This document shows positions 1-7,259 of a stretch of DNA of 23,901 bases, one piece after another (position 1 is the first letter of the stretch; every line of letters begins with the position of its first letter). Both the position numbers and the translations under genes were made by a program. The notes beneath the pieces were generated by a model. That model was not told the DNA's origin, did no database searches, and saw only the letters and a list, made by a program, of their open reading frames with translations. Origin of the DNA: Bacillota bacterium (GTDB lineage: Bacteria > Bacillota > Desulfotomaculia > Desulfotomaculales > Desulfotomaculaceae); contig JAMCWI010000179.1 of assembly GCA_023481335.1 (NCBI GenBank), positions 1 to 23,901 of the forward strand. Reading direction: 5' to 3'.

Positions 1-1
1 T

Positions 2-154
2 ACCCTGTTCATCAATGGACTCGCCCAGGGTCAGTTGGCAAGACTGGTAAAAGACGCCATTTACGGTTCTGCTGCCGAAATCGTTCCCATGTTCCGCCCC
101 GGTTTAGGGATAACCACCGAGCAAATCGTGGCAAAGGTTAAAGAGGTGCTCTAA
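2..154 (+). CDS. 2-oxoacid:ferredoxin oxidoreductase alpha subunit (C-terminal end, partial)
   Basis: The open frame enters from the left edge and stops with TAA at 152-154, leaving 50 residues (TLFINGLAQGQLARLVKDAI onward). It lies directly upstream of the beta, gamma and ferredoxin subunits of a 2-oxoacid:ferredoxin oxidoreductase and in the same direction, so it is most likely the C-terminus of the alpha (KorA/VorB-type) subunit. The GQLARLVKDA segment with a following FRPG..IT pattern fits the end of that family. Substrate specificity (2-oxoglutarate or branched-chain 2-oxoacids) cannot be told from this fragment. The beta subunit starts 37 nt downstream, consistent with one operon. Confidence 0.8.
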   Translation, partial: TLFINGLAQGQLARLVKDAIYGSAAEIVPMFRPGLGITTEQIVAKVKEVL

Positions 155-190
155 GAAATTTTCTTCTCAAATAAGGAGGGAGGTTCCAAC

Positions 191-967
191 ATGTCTGTGT
201 CTCCACAACCTGCTATGCCGAAAAGCTGGCGAGTAGAAAGCAAGCCCCATAAATTTTGCCCCGGTTGCGGCCACGGTCTGGTATTAAAGTGCCTGGGCGA
301 GGCCATTGATGAACTGGGTATTCAGGATAGAGTGGTCTTCGGCTGTGACATCGGCTGTTCCTTGCTGTCCTGGGATTTCTTCAACTGTGACAGCGTGCAA
401 ACCCACCACGGCCGTACCACCCCGGTGATGACCGGTATCAAGCGGGCCAACCCCGACCTCATCTGCATCGCCTACATGGGTGACGGCGGCGGTTATGCCA
501 TCGGTGTCGGCGGTATCGTAAACGCCGCTGCCCGTAACGAAAAAGTAACCGTACTGTTGGCCAACAACACCGTATACGCCATGACCGGCGGTCAAATGTC
601 TCCCTGCACCATGCCCGGACAAAAGGTAGAGACTGCCCCCTACGGACGTGACCCCGAATCCACCGGCATGCCCACCCAGGGTCCGGAAATGCTGGCTGCC
701 ATTACTGCCGAAGGCGCCTATGTGGCCCGCGGCACCATGACCAACTTAAAGCAGCTGAAGAGCTACATAAAGAAAGCTCTGCAGACCCAAATGGAAGGCA
801 AAGGGTTCTCCTTTGTAGAAGCACTGGCGTCCTGCCCCACCAACTGGCGGACCAATGCAGAGAAGACCTGGGCCTTTGTGGAAAAAGAAATGCCTCAGTA
901 TTACAAGGTTGGGGAAAAGAAAAACCCCTTCGAGGTAAAAAAGGAGGAGGCTCAGCAGAATGGCTAA
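191..967 (+). CDS. 2-oxoacid:ferredoxin oxidoreductase beta subunit (TPP-binding)
   Basis: A 258-residue cytoplasmic protein, normal length for a KorB/VorA-type beta subunit. It binds thiamine pyrophosphate and carries out oxidative decarboxylation of a 2-oxoacid with CoA, passing electrons to ferredoxin. An N-terminal CPGCGHG motif (about residues 23-29) and FGCDIGCS (about 50-57) supply cluster-ligand cysteines. The TPP/Mg signature is GDGGGYAIG (about 97-105) followed by NNTVYAMTGGQMSP (about 125-138). The AAGGAGGGAGG ribosome site lies just upstream of the ATG. It overlaps the gamma subunit gene by 8 nt, implying translational coupling. Exact 2-oxoacid substrate is not determined; 2-oxoglutarate is the common assignment for this subunit layout. 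Confidence 0.92.
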   Translation: MSVSPQPAMPKSWRVESKPHKFCPGCGHGLVLKCLGEAIDELGIQDRVVFGCDIGCSLLSWDFFNCDSVQTHHGRTTPVMTGIKRANPDLICIAYMGDGGGYAIGVGGIVNAAARNEKVTVLLANNTVYAMTGGQMSPCTMPGQKVETAPYGRDPESTGMPTQGPEMLAAITAEGAYVARGTMTNLKQLKSYIKKALQTQMEGKGFSFVEALASCPTNWRTNAEKTWAFVEKEMPQYYKVGEKKNPFEVKKEEAQQNG

Positions 968-1523
968 AGCTGTAAAGATCTGCTTGGCCGGTGAAGGTGG
1001 CCAGGGTGTTCAATCGGTGGCGGAAATTATCGCAGCTGCCGCCAACGCAGAGGGCCGTGAAGCCCTTTATATCCCGAACTTCGGCGTTGAGCAGCGGGGC
1101 GGCGTTTCCATCGCCTACCTGCAAATCGACGACAAACCCATCGGCGCTCCCAAATTTGACAAAGCCGACATCCTCATTGCCCTGAGCGACCGTTCCGTAC
1201 GCCGCTGCAAGCAGTATGTAGACGAGAACACCGTCTATGTATACGATGCCAGCATCGAAGGCGTGGAAAAGGATTTGCCCCAGGAAGGCGAAGCCAAGAA
1301 AGTGCTGGCCATTCCCGCCCTGGAAATCTCTAAAAACGAACTGCACCCTCGGGTATTCAACATCCTGATCATGGGTGCCGTTATCGGTGCCACCAATGTA
1401 ATTCCCGTGGATGCCGCCAAGGCTGCCATCGAGAAGAAACTGGGTTATAAATTCGAGCAAAATCCTCAGCTGCGCGAACTGAACTTTAAAGCCATCGACC
1501 GCGGCATCGAGCTTATGAAATAG
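960..1523 (+). CDS. 2-oxoacid:ferredoxin oxidoreductase gamma subunit
   Basis: A 187-residue protein of the pyruvate/ketoisovalerate oxidoreductase gamma family (KorC/VorC-type). The N-terminus AKAVKICLAGEGGQGVQS contains the family's glycine-rich GEGGQGV motif; the PNFGVEQRGGVS segment (about residues 38-49) is also typical. It is a structural/catalytic partner of the TPP-binding beta subunit. The ATG lies inside the end of the beta gene, and the AAGGAGGAGG site used for it falls within beta coding sequence (about 940-949). The ferredoxin-like subunit follows after 11 nt. No anomalies are visible. Confidence 0.92.
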   Translation: MAKAVKICLAGEGGQGVQSVAEIIAAAANAEGREALYIPNFGVEQRGGVSIAYLQIDDKPIGAPKFDKADILIALSDRSVRRCKQYVDENTVYVYDASIEGVEKDLPQEGEAKKVLAIPALEISKNELHPRVFNILIMGAVIGATNVIPVDAAKAAIEKKLGYKFEQNPQLRELNFKAIDRGIELMK

Positions 1524-1534
1524 GGGGGGAAATC

Positions 1535-1786
1535 ATGGAATTCAAAGGTCGTACCCTGGAACTCACCAAAGGTGACTGGACTCTTTTCCCCGGCCTGTGC
1601 AAGGGCTGTGGGCTGTGCATCCAAAAGTGCCCCAAAAAGTGCATTGCCTGGTCCAAGGTGCTGGGTGTATACGGCACCCCCACGGTAGAAGCCAACGACG
1701 AGTGCATCGCCTGCGGCATCTGCCAAATGGTTTGCCCCGATACAGCCATCCTTGTGATTAAGAAGAAGAAGGAAGCGGCAAGCTAA
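1535..1786 (+). CDS. 2-oxoacid:ferredoxin oxidoreductase delta subunit, 2[4Fe-4S] ferredoxin
   Basis: An 83-residue ferredoxin-like subunit with two complete CxxCxxCxxxC motifs: CKGCGLCIQKC (about residues 25-35) and CIACGICQMVC (about 57-67). It should relay electrons from the TPP centre to soluble ferredoxin. The start follows an AGGGGGGGAAATC site. It is the last gene of the operon, being followed by a strong terminator. Many relatives place this subunit first (delta-alpha-beta-gamma), so the alpha-beta-gamma-delta order here is a minor variation. A lysine-rich tail (IKKKKEAAS) ends the protein. Confidence 0.9.
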   Translation: MEFKGRTLELTKGDWTLFPGLCKGCGLCIQKCPKKCIAWSKVLGVYGTPTVEANDECIACGICQMVCPDTAILVIKKKKEAAS

Positions 1787-1808
1787 ACTCTGGAATATGT
1801 GTAAAACC

Positions 1809-1843
1809 AGAAGCACTCTTTTTGGCGGGAGTGCTTCTTTTTT
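1809..1843 (+). terminator. Rho-independent terminator of the oxidoreductase operon
   Basis: A perfect 10-bp stem, AGAAGCACTC with GAGTGCTTCT, surrounds a 10-nt loop and runs into a T-tract. It lies 22 nt past the ferredoxin stop codon. The heptad repeat element starts immediately after it. Confidence 0.9.
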
Positions 1844-1846
1844 GGC

Positions 1847-2158
1847 CGTCAGCCGTCAGCCATCAGCTGTCAGCCTTCAGCCATCAGCTGTCAGCCGTCA
1901 GCCTTCAGCCATCAGCTTTTTGGTTGTGATAAGGTTCTCTGGAAAAGTGCGATTAATTAGTCTTTGTGTAAGTGAAACTTAAAAAGTTGAAACATAGGGG
2001 AACTTGTATTTGACAAGTAATTAGCAATAGTCCAAAATTGCCTGAAGCCTGAAGCCTGAAGCCTGAAGCCTGAAGCCTGAAGCCTGAAGCCTGAAGCCTG
2101 AAGGCTGACGGCTGACGGCTGACGGCTGATAGCTGATAGCTGACAGCTGACGACTGAC
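1847..2158. repeat. Heptad-armed repeat element, copy 1 (left arm, conserved core, right arm)
   Basis: Positions 1847-1916 are ten in-phase 7-bp units of the form (C/T)NTCAGC. Positions 1917-2039 are a non-repetitive 123-bp core beginning TTTTTGGTTGTGATAAGG. Positions 2040-2158 are seventeen 7-bp units: nine identical GCCTGAA and then GGCTGAC, AGCTGAT and AGCTGAC variants. The right arm is in sense the inverse complement of the left arm. The core reappears at 12405-12526 with one indel and two substitutions. It fills the convergent gap between the oxidoreductase terminator and a broken gerAB gene. The core includes a small hairpin, ACTTGTATTTGACAAGT. No protein coding is evident. Confidence 0.9.
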
Positions 2159-2161
2159 AGC

Positions 2162-3050
2162 CTATGCCTTTTTCAGCAGTGCCGCAACCAACAATAACAG
2201 CGGTATGCCATACTCAATGGGTATGGCATAGACCGGCCAAACTTGTGTGGCAAAGGTAGTTTCCTGAACGATAGGAGTTAACAGCGAAAAAAACAGCATA
2301 GGAAGTCCTGGCGGACAAATAAGGACCTAGAATCGTGATCGTCCGGAGGATACCCAATGTCAAAATTAACATTCCCAGCAAAAGACCGGCCGCCATAAAA
2401 ACGCCCTTTTTCCCCTTTTTCCCGGTGGTCTTGACATGATAAATCAGCATACTGAATAAAACAATTTCACCCACCGGAAAGGTGGACAGGTTAACACTTG
2501 CCTGAACAACCGGCAGCATCCCCTTGCTTAAAACAGGAGCCAGATTGGCCAATTTTGCGGCCGGTGTGGTGATAGCTTGAATTAAAAGAAAGAATACAAG
2601 GGAAGCAGGCAACAAAACACTCATAGCCCGTGCAATGCACTCAATCCCCAGCCTTACACCAAAGGCAGCCAGCAAAGCGACTGCTGCATGAATAAGCGGA
2701 GAGGGCGTTTCAATGAGCATCACCGTGGACACAAAGTTTCCGATATTCCGCAGAACAAGTGCACTCAAATGAAGGGCAAACCAAATCATTAAGAGACCTG
2801 CCAATTTCCCCGGCAGACCTAAAATAGATACACTGTACTGCACCAGCGATTGCCCCGGATACATCTTATTTAAGGCTGCCAATACAGCAACCAGCAGGAA
2901 TCCCGGAACCACTGCCAGCAAAGGCGACAGCCAGGCATCCTGCCGAGCCAGGTCGATGGACATGGTAGGAGCCAGTAGGATGGATGTGCCCACAGTAAAA
3001 CCCGTCACCAAAAGAAAAAGTTGTTTTTCAGAAACAGACTCTTTATCCAA
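2162..3050 (-). pseudogene. Broken spore germination permease GerAB (internal deletion plus frameshift)
   Basis: The frame opening at a TTG (3050) with an AAAGGAAGAG site encodes a GerAB-type APC-superfamily germinant receptor membrane subunit: hydrophobic throughout, with an early DAWLSPLLAVVPG motif. It is normal up to about ILRTITILGP (position about 2330), then reads unrelated residues and stops at 2214 after 278 residues. In another frame the familiar GerAB C-terminus continues as VWPVYAIPIEYGIPLLLLVA and ends in a TAG at 2162-2164. Compared with a full GerAB of about 360 residues, roughly 70 codons between transmembrane segments are missing. The heptad repeat array ends 4 nt beyond that stop. 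The protein is very unlikely to function. Confidence 0.8.
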
Positions 3051-3093
3051 GGTTCTCTTCCTTTGCCAAACGGTTTATGGAGTTTAACCAAAC

Positions 3094-3351
3094 CTAGAAT
3101 GAACCAAAATGACTTGTTGATAAGAACCTTGCCAACTGTTCATAAACCGGTGCGAAGATCTTTGAAATGAAAACAGTGGGGTTTGGCAGTATAATATCAA
3201 GAGTCATGGCATAGCTGTAGGTGATGGCCGGCAGCAGTAAAATTGAAAAGACCAGCAGTTCCCGCCACCTTTGTTGGGAAACCATGCGGGGCACCTCCCC
3301 AAAAATGATTGCCGCATAAATTACGCTGAGAAGAATAAAGGTTGTCACCAT
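3094..3351 (-). CDS. Small two-helix membrane protein in the germination operon
   Basis: An 85-residue protein with two predicted membrane helices: about residues 2-19 (TTFILLSVIYAAIIFGEV) and about 33-56. A charged segment (RMVSQQRWREL) lies between them. An AGGAGG site sits 7 nt before the ATG. It lies between gerAC (22 nt upstream) and the broken gerAB on the same strand. Small membrane proteins of this kind are sometimes encoded with ger operons and may act as accessory receptor subunits, but I do not recognise a named family, so this role is inferred from position only. Confidence 0.65.
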   Translation of the reverse strand: MVTTFILLSVIYAAIIFGEVPRMVSQQRWRELLVFSILLLPAITYSYAMTLDIILPNPTVFISKIFAPVYEQLARFLSTSHFGSF

Positions 3352-3373
3352 GCCGATTCCTCCTGTATCTGGT

Positions 3374-3925
3374 TTACTTGGTTTTAACGGAAGCAGAGAT
3401 CTGACCCAACCCTTTGATCCGTACGGTAGGCTCTACCTTTACAGCGATATCTTGGAACATCTCCGGCCACTCTTTAGACAGGCCTTTATTCCATTGTTCC
3501 GGAAATGCCCGGTGCACGGCTTCGCCGAAGCCCAGGACATCGGTATTTAATTCCTTTGCCTTATTTACTGCTGCCAGGACCTGCAATTGTATGGTTTGTG
3601 CCAAAAGTTTTTCCATTAACGTAATTTGGCGGTCATCAATTTCATAGATCCCCGGATTTACTTCACCCAAATTCCCGTTCGCAGAAATTTTCACTTTGAT
3701 CACCGGTTGGCCGTCCACCACTTCCGGTTTGAGAGCAGCGGTACTGCCAAAGATTTCAAAGGTTATTTTTTGGTTTTGCCTTTCGGCGATCAAAACGATT
3801 TTTCCGTCCTCCCGCCGGTCAATACCAATGCCAGATACGATCCCGGTCTCTTCGGGCTCTCGCAGATCATAACAGCCGGTCAGGAGGAAGGTTATGCATA
3901 GTGCAAAGAGTAAACGAATTCCCAT
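3374..3925 (-). CDS. Internally deleted germination lipoprotein Ger(x)C
   Basis: A lipoprotein signal is visible: MGIRLLFALCITFLLTGC, with the lipobox Cys at about residue 18. It is followed by YDLREPEETGIVSGIGIDRR, the standard GerAC N-terminus. After about residue 48 the sequence jumps to the GerAC C-terminal domain, including LNTDVLGFGEAVHRAFPEQW (about 127-146). Full Ger(x)C proteins have about 370-400 residues; this one has 183, so around 200 central residues are missing in frame. The ATG has an AAAGGAG site and follows gerAA by 13 nt. It is probably non-functional as a germinant receptor subunit, though the frame remains open. Confidence 0.8.
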   Translation of the reverse strand: MGIRLLFALCITFLLTGCYDLREPEETGIVSGIGIDRREDGKIVLIAERQNQKITFEIFGSTAALKPEVVDGQPVIKVKISANGNLGEVNPGIYEIDDRQITLMEKLLAQTIQLQVLAAVNKAKELNTDVLGFGEAVHRAFPEQWNKGLSKEWPEMFQDIAVKVEPTVRIKGLGQISASVKTK

Positions 3926-3938
3926 GGGATGCTCCTTT

Positions 3939-5354
3939 CTACCTCTGTTGGTCCGGCGGCCCCGGTCTTTGCTTTTTTCCTATACGTCTGGTGTTGCGCT
4001 GCACCAACTCCGACGGGTGCCTGGTAAGACTCCAGAGGGGAGACTTATACAACAAGGAGTCCTTTATAGCTTCCCGGTTAAAAGGGGTCAGGGGGGTTAG
4101 GTAGGGAACCCCAAAGCTTCTTAGCGAGCATAAATGCAGTAACAAAGCCAGCAGAACCGTCATCACCCCGAACAGGCCCAATAAGGCTGCGGACAGCATT
4201 AAGGGAAAGCGTAAAAGCCGGATTGTTAGTCCCAGGCTGTACTGGGGGATGGTAAAGGAGGCTATGCCGGTGATGGCAACGACGATAATCATTAGGGGCG
4301 ATACCAGGTTGGCCTGAACCGCTGCCTGGCCGATGACCAGTGCTCCGACAATACTGACCACCTGGGCGAAGTTGGCAGGCAAGCGGATGGTGGCTTCCCG
4401 GAGGACCTCAAACATCACTTCCATTGCCACTGCTTCCACCACACCGGGAAAGGGCACACCCTGCCGGGCCGCAGCTATACTGATAAACAGGGTGGTGGGG
4501 ATCATTTCCTGGTGGAAATTGGTAATGGCGATATAAAAAGACGGCAGGGTTAAAGCTATTAAAAAAGTAAGCAGCCTTAACCAGCGGATAAGGGTCGCAA
4601 AGTAAAAATTGCTATAGTAGTCCTCCGCCGCGGCCAATTGAGCAGCTAATTCCCCCGGGGCGGTCAATACAGAGGGTGTATTATCCGTCAAAATCGCCAC
4701 CCGCCCCTCCAGCAGAGCACCGGCCACCGCGTCCGGCCGCTCGGTGACGCGCAGCTGGGGGAAGGGGGAATAAGGAGAGTCCTGAATCAATTGTTCCAGA
4801 TAATGACTCTCCAGCACAGCATCAATTTCAATTCTCGTCAACCTTTTACGGACCTCCGCCACCAACCCTTCGGAAGCAAGGCCTTTGATATAGGCGATGG
4901 CCACATTGGTGCTGCTGATTTTGCCAAGCTTGATATTTTCCACCACTAAATTAGGTGTAATGAGTCTTTTGCGGATCAGACCGATGTTTACCGACAAAGT
5001 CTCCACAAAGGCTTCCCTGGGTCCCCGTACGGCATTTTCGTATGTAGGCTCCGGGATGCTTCTGGTCTTATAGCCCTTGCAGCTGATAATAAAGGCCTGG
5101 GGAAAGCCATCCAAAAACAAGGCCACTTCACCGATAAGCACCTTGGGGACCAGTGCTTCAAAATGATTCACCTTATCAAGCTGGGCCCGGGAAATAAGAC
5201 CGCCGTTGTTTAATACGTTAAGCAGTTCTTGCCCGGAAGTATCTTTTAGCTGCGGCTCCAGCAGAGGTTTCATAATGTCCGCATCCAGGATGGCGGGATT
5301 AATCAGGCCGTCCAGGTAAATAATGGCGGCGGGCCAACTAAGCCTTTTAATCAT
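3939..5354 (-). CDS. Spore germination receptor subunit GerAA, N-terminally truncated
   Basis: A 471-residue GerAA/GerKA-family protein, an inner-membrane germinant receptor component. The cytoplasmic N-terminal domain shows PAAIIYLDGLINPAILDADI and, later, ENAVRGPREAFVETLSVNIG (about residues 107-126). The membrane domain shows EMIPTTLFISIAAARQGVPF and SLRSFGVPYLTP near the C-terminus. Family members usually have another 50-60 residues before the YLDGL segment; here the homology begins within about ten residues of the ATG. The missing 5' end coincides with the point where an oppositely oriented gerAB starts (about 5331), so the ATG used is probably fortuitous. No convincing ribosome site precedes it. 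Confidence 0.85.
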   Translation of the reverse strand: MIKRLSWPAAIIYLDGLINPAILDADIMKPLLEPQLKDTSGQELLNVLNNGGLISRAQLDKVNHFEALVPKVLIGEVALFLDGFPQAFIISCKGYKTRSIPEPTYENAVRGPREAFVETLSVNIGLIRKRLITPNLVVENIKLGKISSTNVAIAYIKGLASEGLVAEVRKRLTRIEIDAVLESHYLEQLIQDSPYSPFPQLRVTERPDAVAGALLEGRVAILTDNTPSVLTAPGELAAQLAAAEDYYSNFYFATLIRWLRLLTFLIALTLPSFYIAITNFHQEMIPTTLFISIAAARQGVPFPGVVEAVAMEVMFEVLREATIRLPANFAQVVSIVGALVIGQAAVQANLVSPLMIIVVAITGIASFTIPQYSLGLTIRLLRFPLMLSAALLGLFGVMTVLLALLLHLCSLRSFGVPYLTPLTPFNREAIKDSLLYKSPLWSLTRHPSELVQRNTRRIGKKQRPGPPDQQR

Positions 5355-6414
5355 TGGTTCCCATACGGTTATGGGTCATTTGCTGATTGTCCCGCTGGTT
5401 TTCGATGAGGCCGGCCGGGACGCCTGGCTTTCCCTTTTGATCGCGCTCATCCCCGGCTGCCTCCTGGCTTTGGTGTTGGCTGGGTTAAATCGATATGCCC
5501 CCGGGCAGTCACTGGCAGAGGTCTTTTCCCTGCTGGGCAGACCCCTTGGGGTAATCGCAACCCTGGTTTATACCTCTTATTTTCTGCTGCTGCCGGCCCT
5601 TACTTTACGGGGCTTGATGGACTTTATGAAGACTGTCTTCATGCCCCAAACCCCGTCTATGATATTCGGTTTTCTTTTCCTTTCTGTTTGTGGATACGCG
5701 GCATACATCGGCCTGGAAAGTTTCAGCCGGGCAAATTCTTTGTTAATGCCGCTGCTTATCATGGCGGGCCTGACGGCTGCGGTTATGGCCCTGCCGGATA
5801 AGGACTACCGGTTATTGCTGCCTGCCCTGGAGAAGGGCATTCAACCGCCATTACTGGGCAGTTTACCCCTTCTTGGTCTGTTGGGGGAGATGGTGGCCTT
5901 TGGCATGATATTGCCTTCGGTAAAAAGGTCGGCCTACCTTTGGAGAGTCCTGCTACTTTCCGTTATCACCATCGGCCTTTTGTTTATCGGTCCCTTGACC
6001 GGACCCATTGCCATGTTCAGTGAGGAAGTGATCATCAAATATGATTACCCCACCTACAATGAATTCCGATATGGCCGGTTCCTGGTGCACTTTCAGTCGT
6101 TGGCTGTCTTTCTCTGGCTGGGTGGCAATCTTGGCCGGATAACCTTTTTCTTTTATGTTTCTGCCCTTGGATTGAGCCGCTTAACAGGACAAAAGGAACA
6201 CCGGAAGCTGGTGGCGCCGGTGGGAGTCATCATCCTGCTGCTGGCTGCCTTTGCCTTTCCCACCCTGGATAGGGTTAAGTGGTTTCTGTCAACCGTCTAC
6301 CCCATCCTGGGCATTGGTTTGGGGGTTGTACTGCCGACCATTCTTTTGATCCTGCTAATGTTTAAGAAAAGAAAGAAGATGGGAAAATCCTATTTAATGA
6401 AAAAATGTCAATAA
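5323..6414 (+). CDS. Spore germination permease GerAB, fused head-to-head to gerAA
   Basis: A 363-residue, strongly hydrophobic GerAB-family protein with about ten membrane helices and a KKRKK cytoplasmic tail. The early GQLSLLIIGSH and EAGRDAWLSLLIALIPGCLL segments are family hallmarks, and the C-terminus is intact. Family similarity starts at about residue 4. The first 32 nt of the frame overlap, on the other strand, the start of the truncated gerAA. Upstream DNA is therefore gerAA antisense, with only a weak AGGT before the ATG and no visible promoter. No gerAA or gerAC partner lies on this strand. It probably was once part of a second ger operon. Confidence 0.8.
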   Translation: MAAGQLSLLIIGSHTVMGHLLIVPLVFDEAGRDAWLSLLIALIPGCLLALVLAGLNRYAPGQSLAEVFSLLGRPLGVIATLVYTSYFLLLPALTLRGLMDFMKTVFMPQTPSMIFGFLFLSVCGYAAYIGLESFSRANSLLMPLLIMAGLTAAVMALPDKDYRLLLPALEKGIQPPLLGSLPLLGLLGEMVAFGMILPSVKRSAYLWRVLLLSVITIGLLFIGPLTGPIAMFSEEVIIKYDYPTYNEFRYGRFLVHFQSLAVFLWLGGNLGRITFFFYVSALGLSRLTGQKEHRKLVAPVGVIILLLAAFAFPTLDRVKWFLSTVYPILGIGLGVVLPTILLILLMFKKRKKMGKSYLMKKCQ

Positions 6415-6555
6415 AAAACACCGATTCAACACAACCGGTATTTTTACAACTCACCATTTTTTATGCAGGAGCATACTTATACTAGTAGAAGTCTTAAATT
6501 AAGGGTTTTTGGCGAAACTATCCTAAAGAATGTTTGGCAGGAGGGTTGGTAACCA

Positions 6556-6744
6556 ATGAAAGAAGAAGCGAGATGCATATTGTGCCGGACCCTTGTTCGA
6601 GAAAGCAACCTGGGTATTGTGATCTTAGGCAAGTGCATTTGTAACGGTTGTGAACAAAAAATTACCAGCCTGGCCTGGGATGATCCCGACTACGACGACT
6701 ATAAAAGCGGTCTTAAAAAAATTTGGTGCTGCAAAGAGGCCTGA
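6556..6744 (+). CDS. gin: Anti-sigma-G factor Gin (CsfB family)
   Basis: A 62-residue zinc-binding protein. It shows CILC (about residues 8-11), GIVILGKCICNGCEQKI with a second CxxC pair (about 29-32), and the terminal D.DDYKSGLKKIW pattern of the Gin family. In B. subtilis Gin inhibits sigma-G (and sigma-E) to keep forespore gene expression in order. Its position a short way ahead of a YaaO-type gene and tmk repeats the csfB position in B. subtilis. An AGGAGGG site lies 11 nt before the ATG. The last 46 nt overlap a convergent HTH gene. I found no confident sporulation-sigma promoter. Confidence 0.85.
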   Translation: MKEEARCILCRTLVRESNLGIVILGKCICNGCEQKITSLAWDDPDYDDYKSGLKKIWCCKEA

Positions 6745-6968
6745 CTTTTGGCAAAGGTCTCTTTCTTTTTCTCCAGGCGAATTCTCCGATGGGCTAATTC
6801 GATATCCGATTTTATTTGACGCAGGGTCATTAAATCAATGCCCGTTTGGCTGGCCACCTCCACGTCGCTGCGGCCGTCTTTCCATAACTTAATCAGCCGG
6901 GTAACACTGGTGCGATATTTTTTTGACAGAGCCTTTTCATCGAATTGCGGGGACACTTGTTTCCGCAT
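6699..6968 (-). CDS. Small helix-turn-helix protein of unknown function
   Basis: An 89-residue, lysine-rich protein with a likely helix-turn-helix around residues 32-56 (GRSDVEVASQTGIDLMTLRQ). An AAAGGAG site lies 6 nt before the ATG, which supports real translation. Its 3' end overlaps the end of gin by 46 nt in the convergent direction. I do not recognise a named family. The repeat element at 6983-7138 begins 14 nt upstream of its start codon and so occupies its promoter region. Confidence 0.6.
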   Translation of the reverse strand: MRKQVSPQFDEKALSKKYRTSVTRLIKLWKDGRSDVEVASQTGIDLMTLRQIKSDIELAHRRIRLEKKKETFAKSQASLQHQIFLRPLL

Positions 6969-6982
6969 GATGGTGCTCCTTT

Positions 6983-7138
6983 CTATGCTTATACTGCATT
7001 TCTTTGGGGTCGGGCTGTCAGCCTTCAGCCTTCAGCCGTCAGCTTTTGGTTGATCCTTTTTAAAGGCTGACAGCTGATAACTGAAGGCTGATAGCAGGAC
7101 CCAAAAGAAATGACCAAAAGAAATACCCTCAAGCATAG
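6983..7138. mobile_element. Short heptad-armed element with terminal inverted repeats, copy 3 (MITE-like)
   Basis: The ends match as inverted repeats: CTATGCTT (6983-6990) with AAGCATAG (7131-7138), and GCATTTCTTTGGGGTC on the left against GACCCAAAAGAAAT on the right. Inside are four TCAGC-type heptads (7016-7043), a 21-bp centre beginning TTTTGGTTG like the long core, and four GCTGA-type heptads (7065-7092). The right end carries a duplicated CCAAAAGAAAT. No open reading frame is present. It lies between the HTH gene and the decarboxylase gene, which diverge. Confidence 0.75.
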
Positions 7139-7259
7139 TTTTCCCCCGTGAAGTTACCCTATAAGGCAAAACTAATGCCAAATAAATCAGAAACTAAATT
7201 AGCAGTTAAAATCTGTATGTGATAAAATAAATCGTTAAGATATTATCAGGGGTATGGAT

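Noticed and set aside
1797..1982. Small plus-strand open frame across the terminator and left heptad arm
   Set aside because: It is formed by terminator and repeat sequence, has no ribosome site, and no counterpart in copy 2 that keeps the frame.
2000..2040. Promoter in the repeat core (TTGACA with CAAAAT at 17 bp)
   Set aside because: The -10 match is only four of six, and it would direct transcription into repeat DNA and antisense to a pseudogene. It is shared by both cores but not convincing without transcript data.
6460..6555. Sporulation-sigma promoter before gin (GCATA near 6471)
   Set aside because: A -35-like GCATA is present but no matching -10 of the sigma-F or sigma-G type occurs at the right distance.
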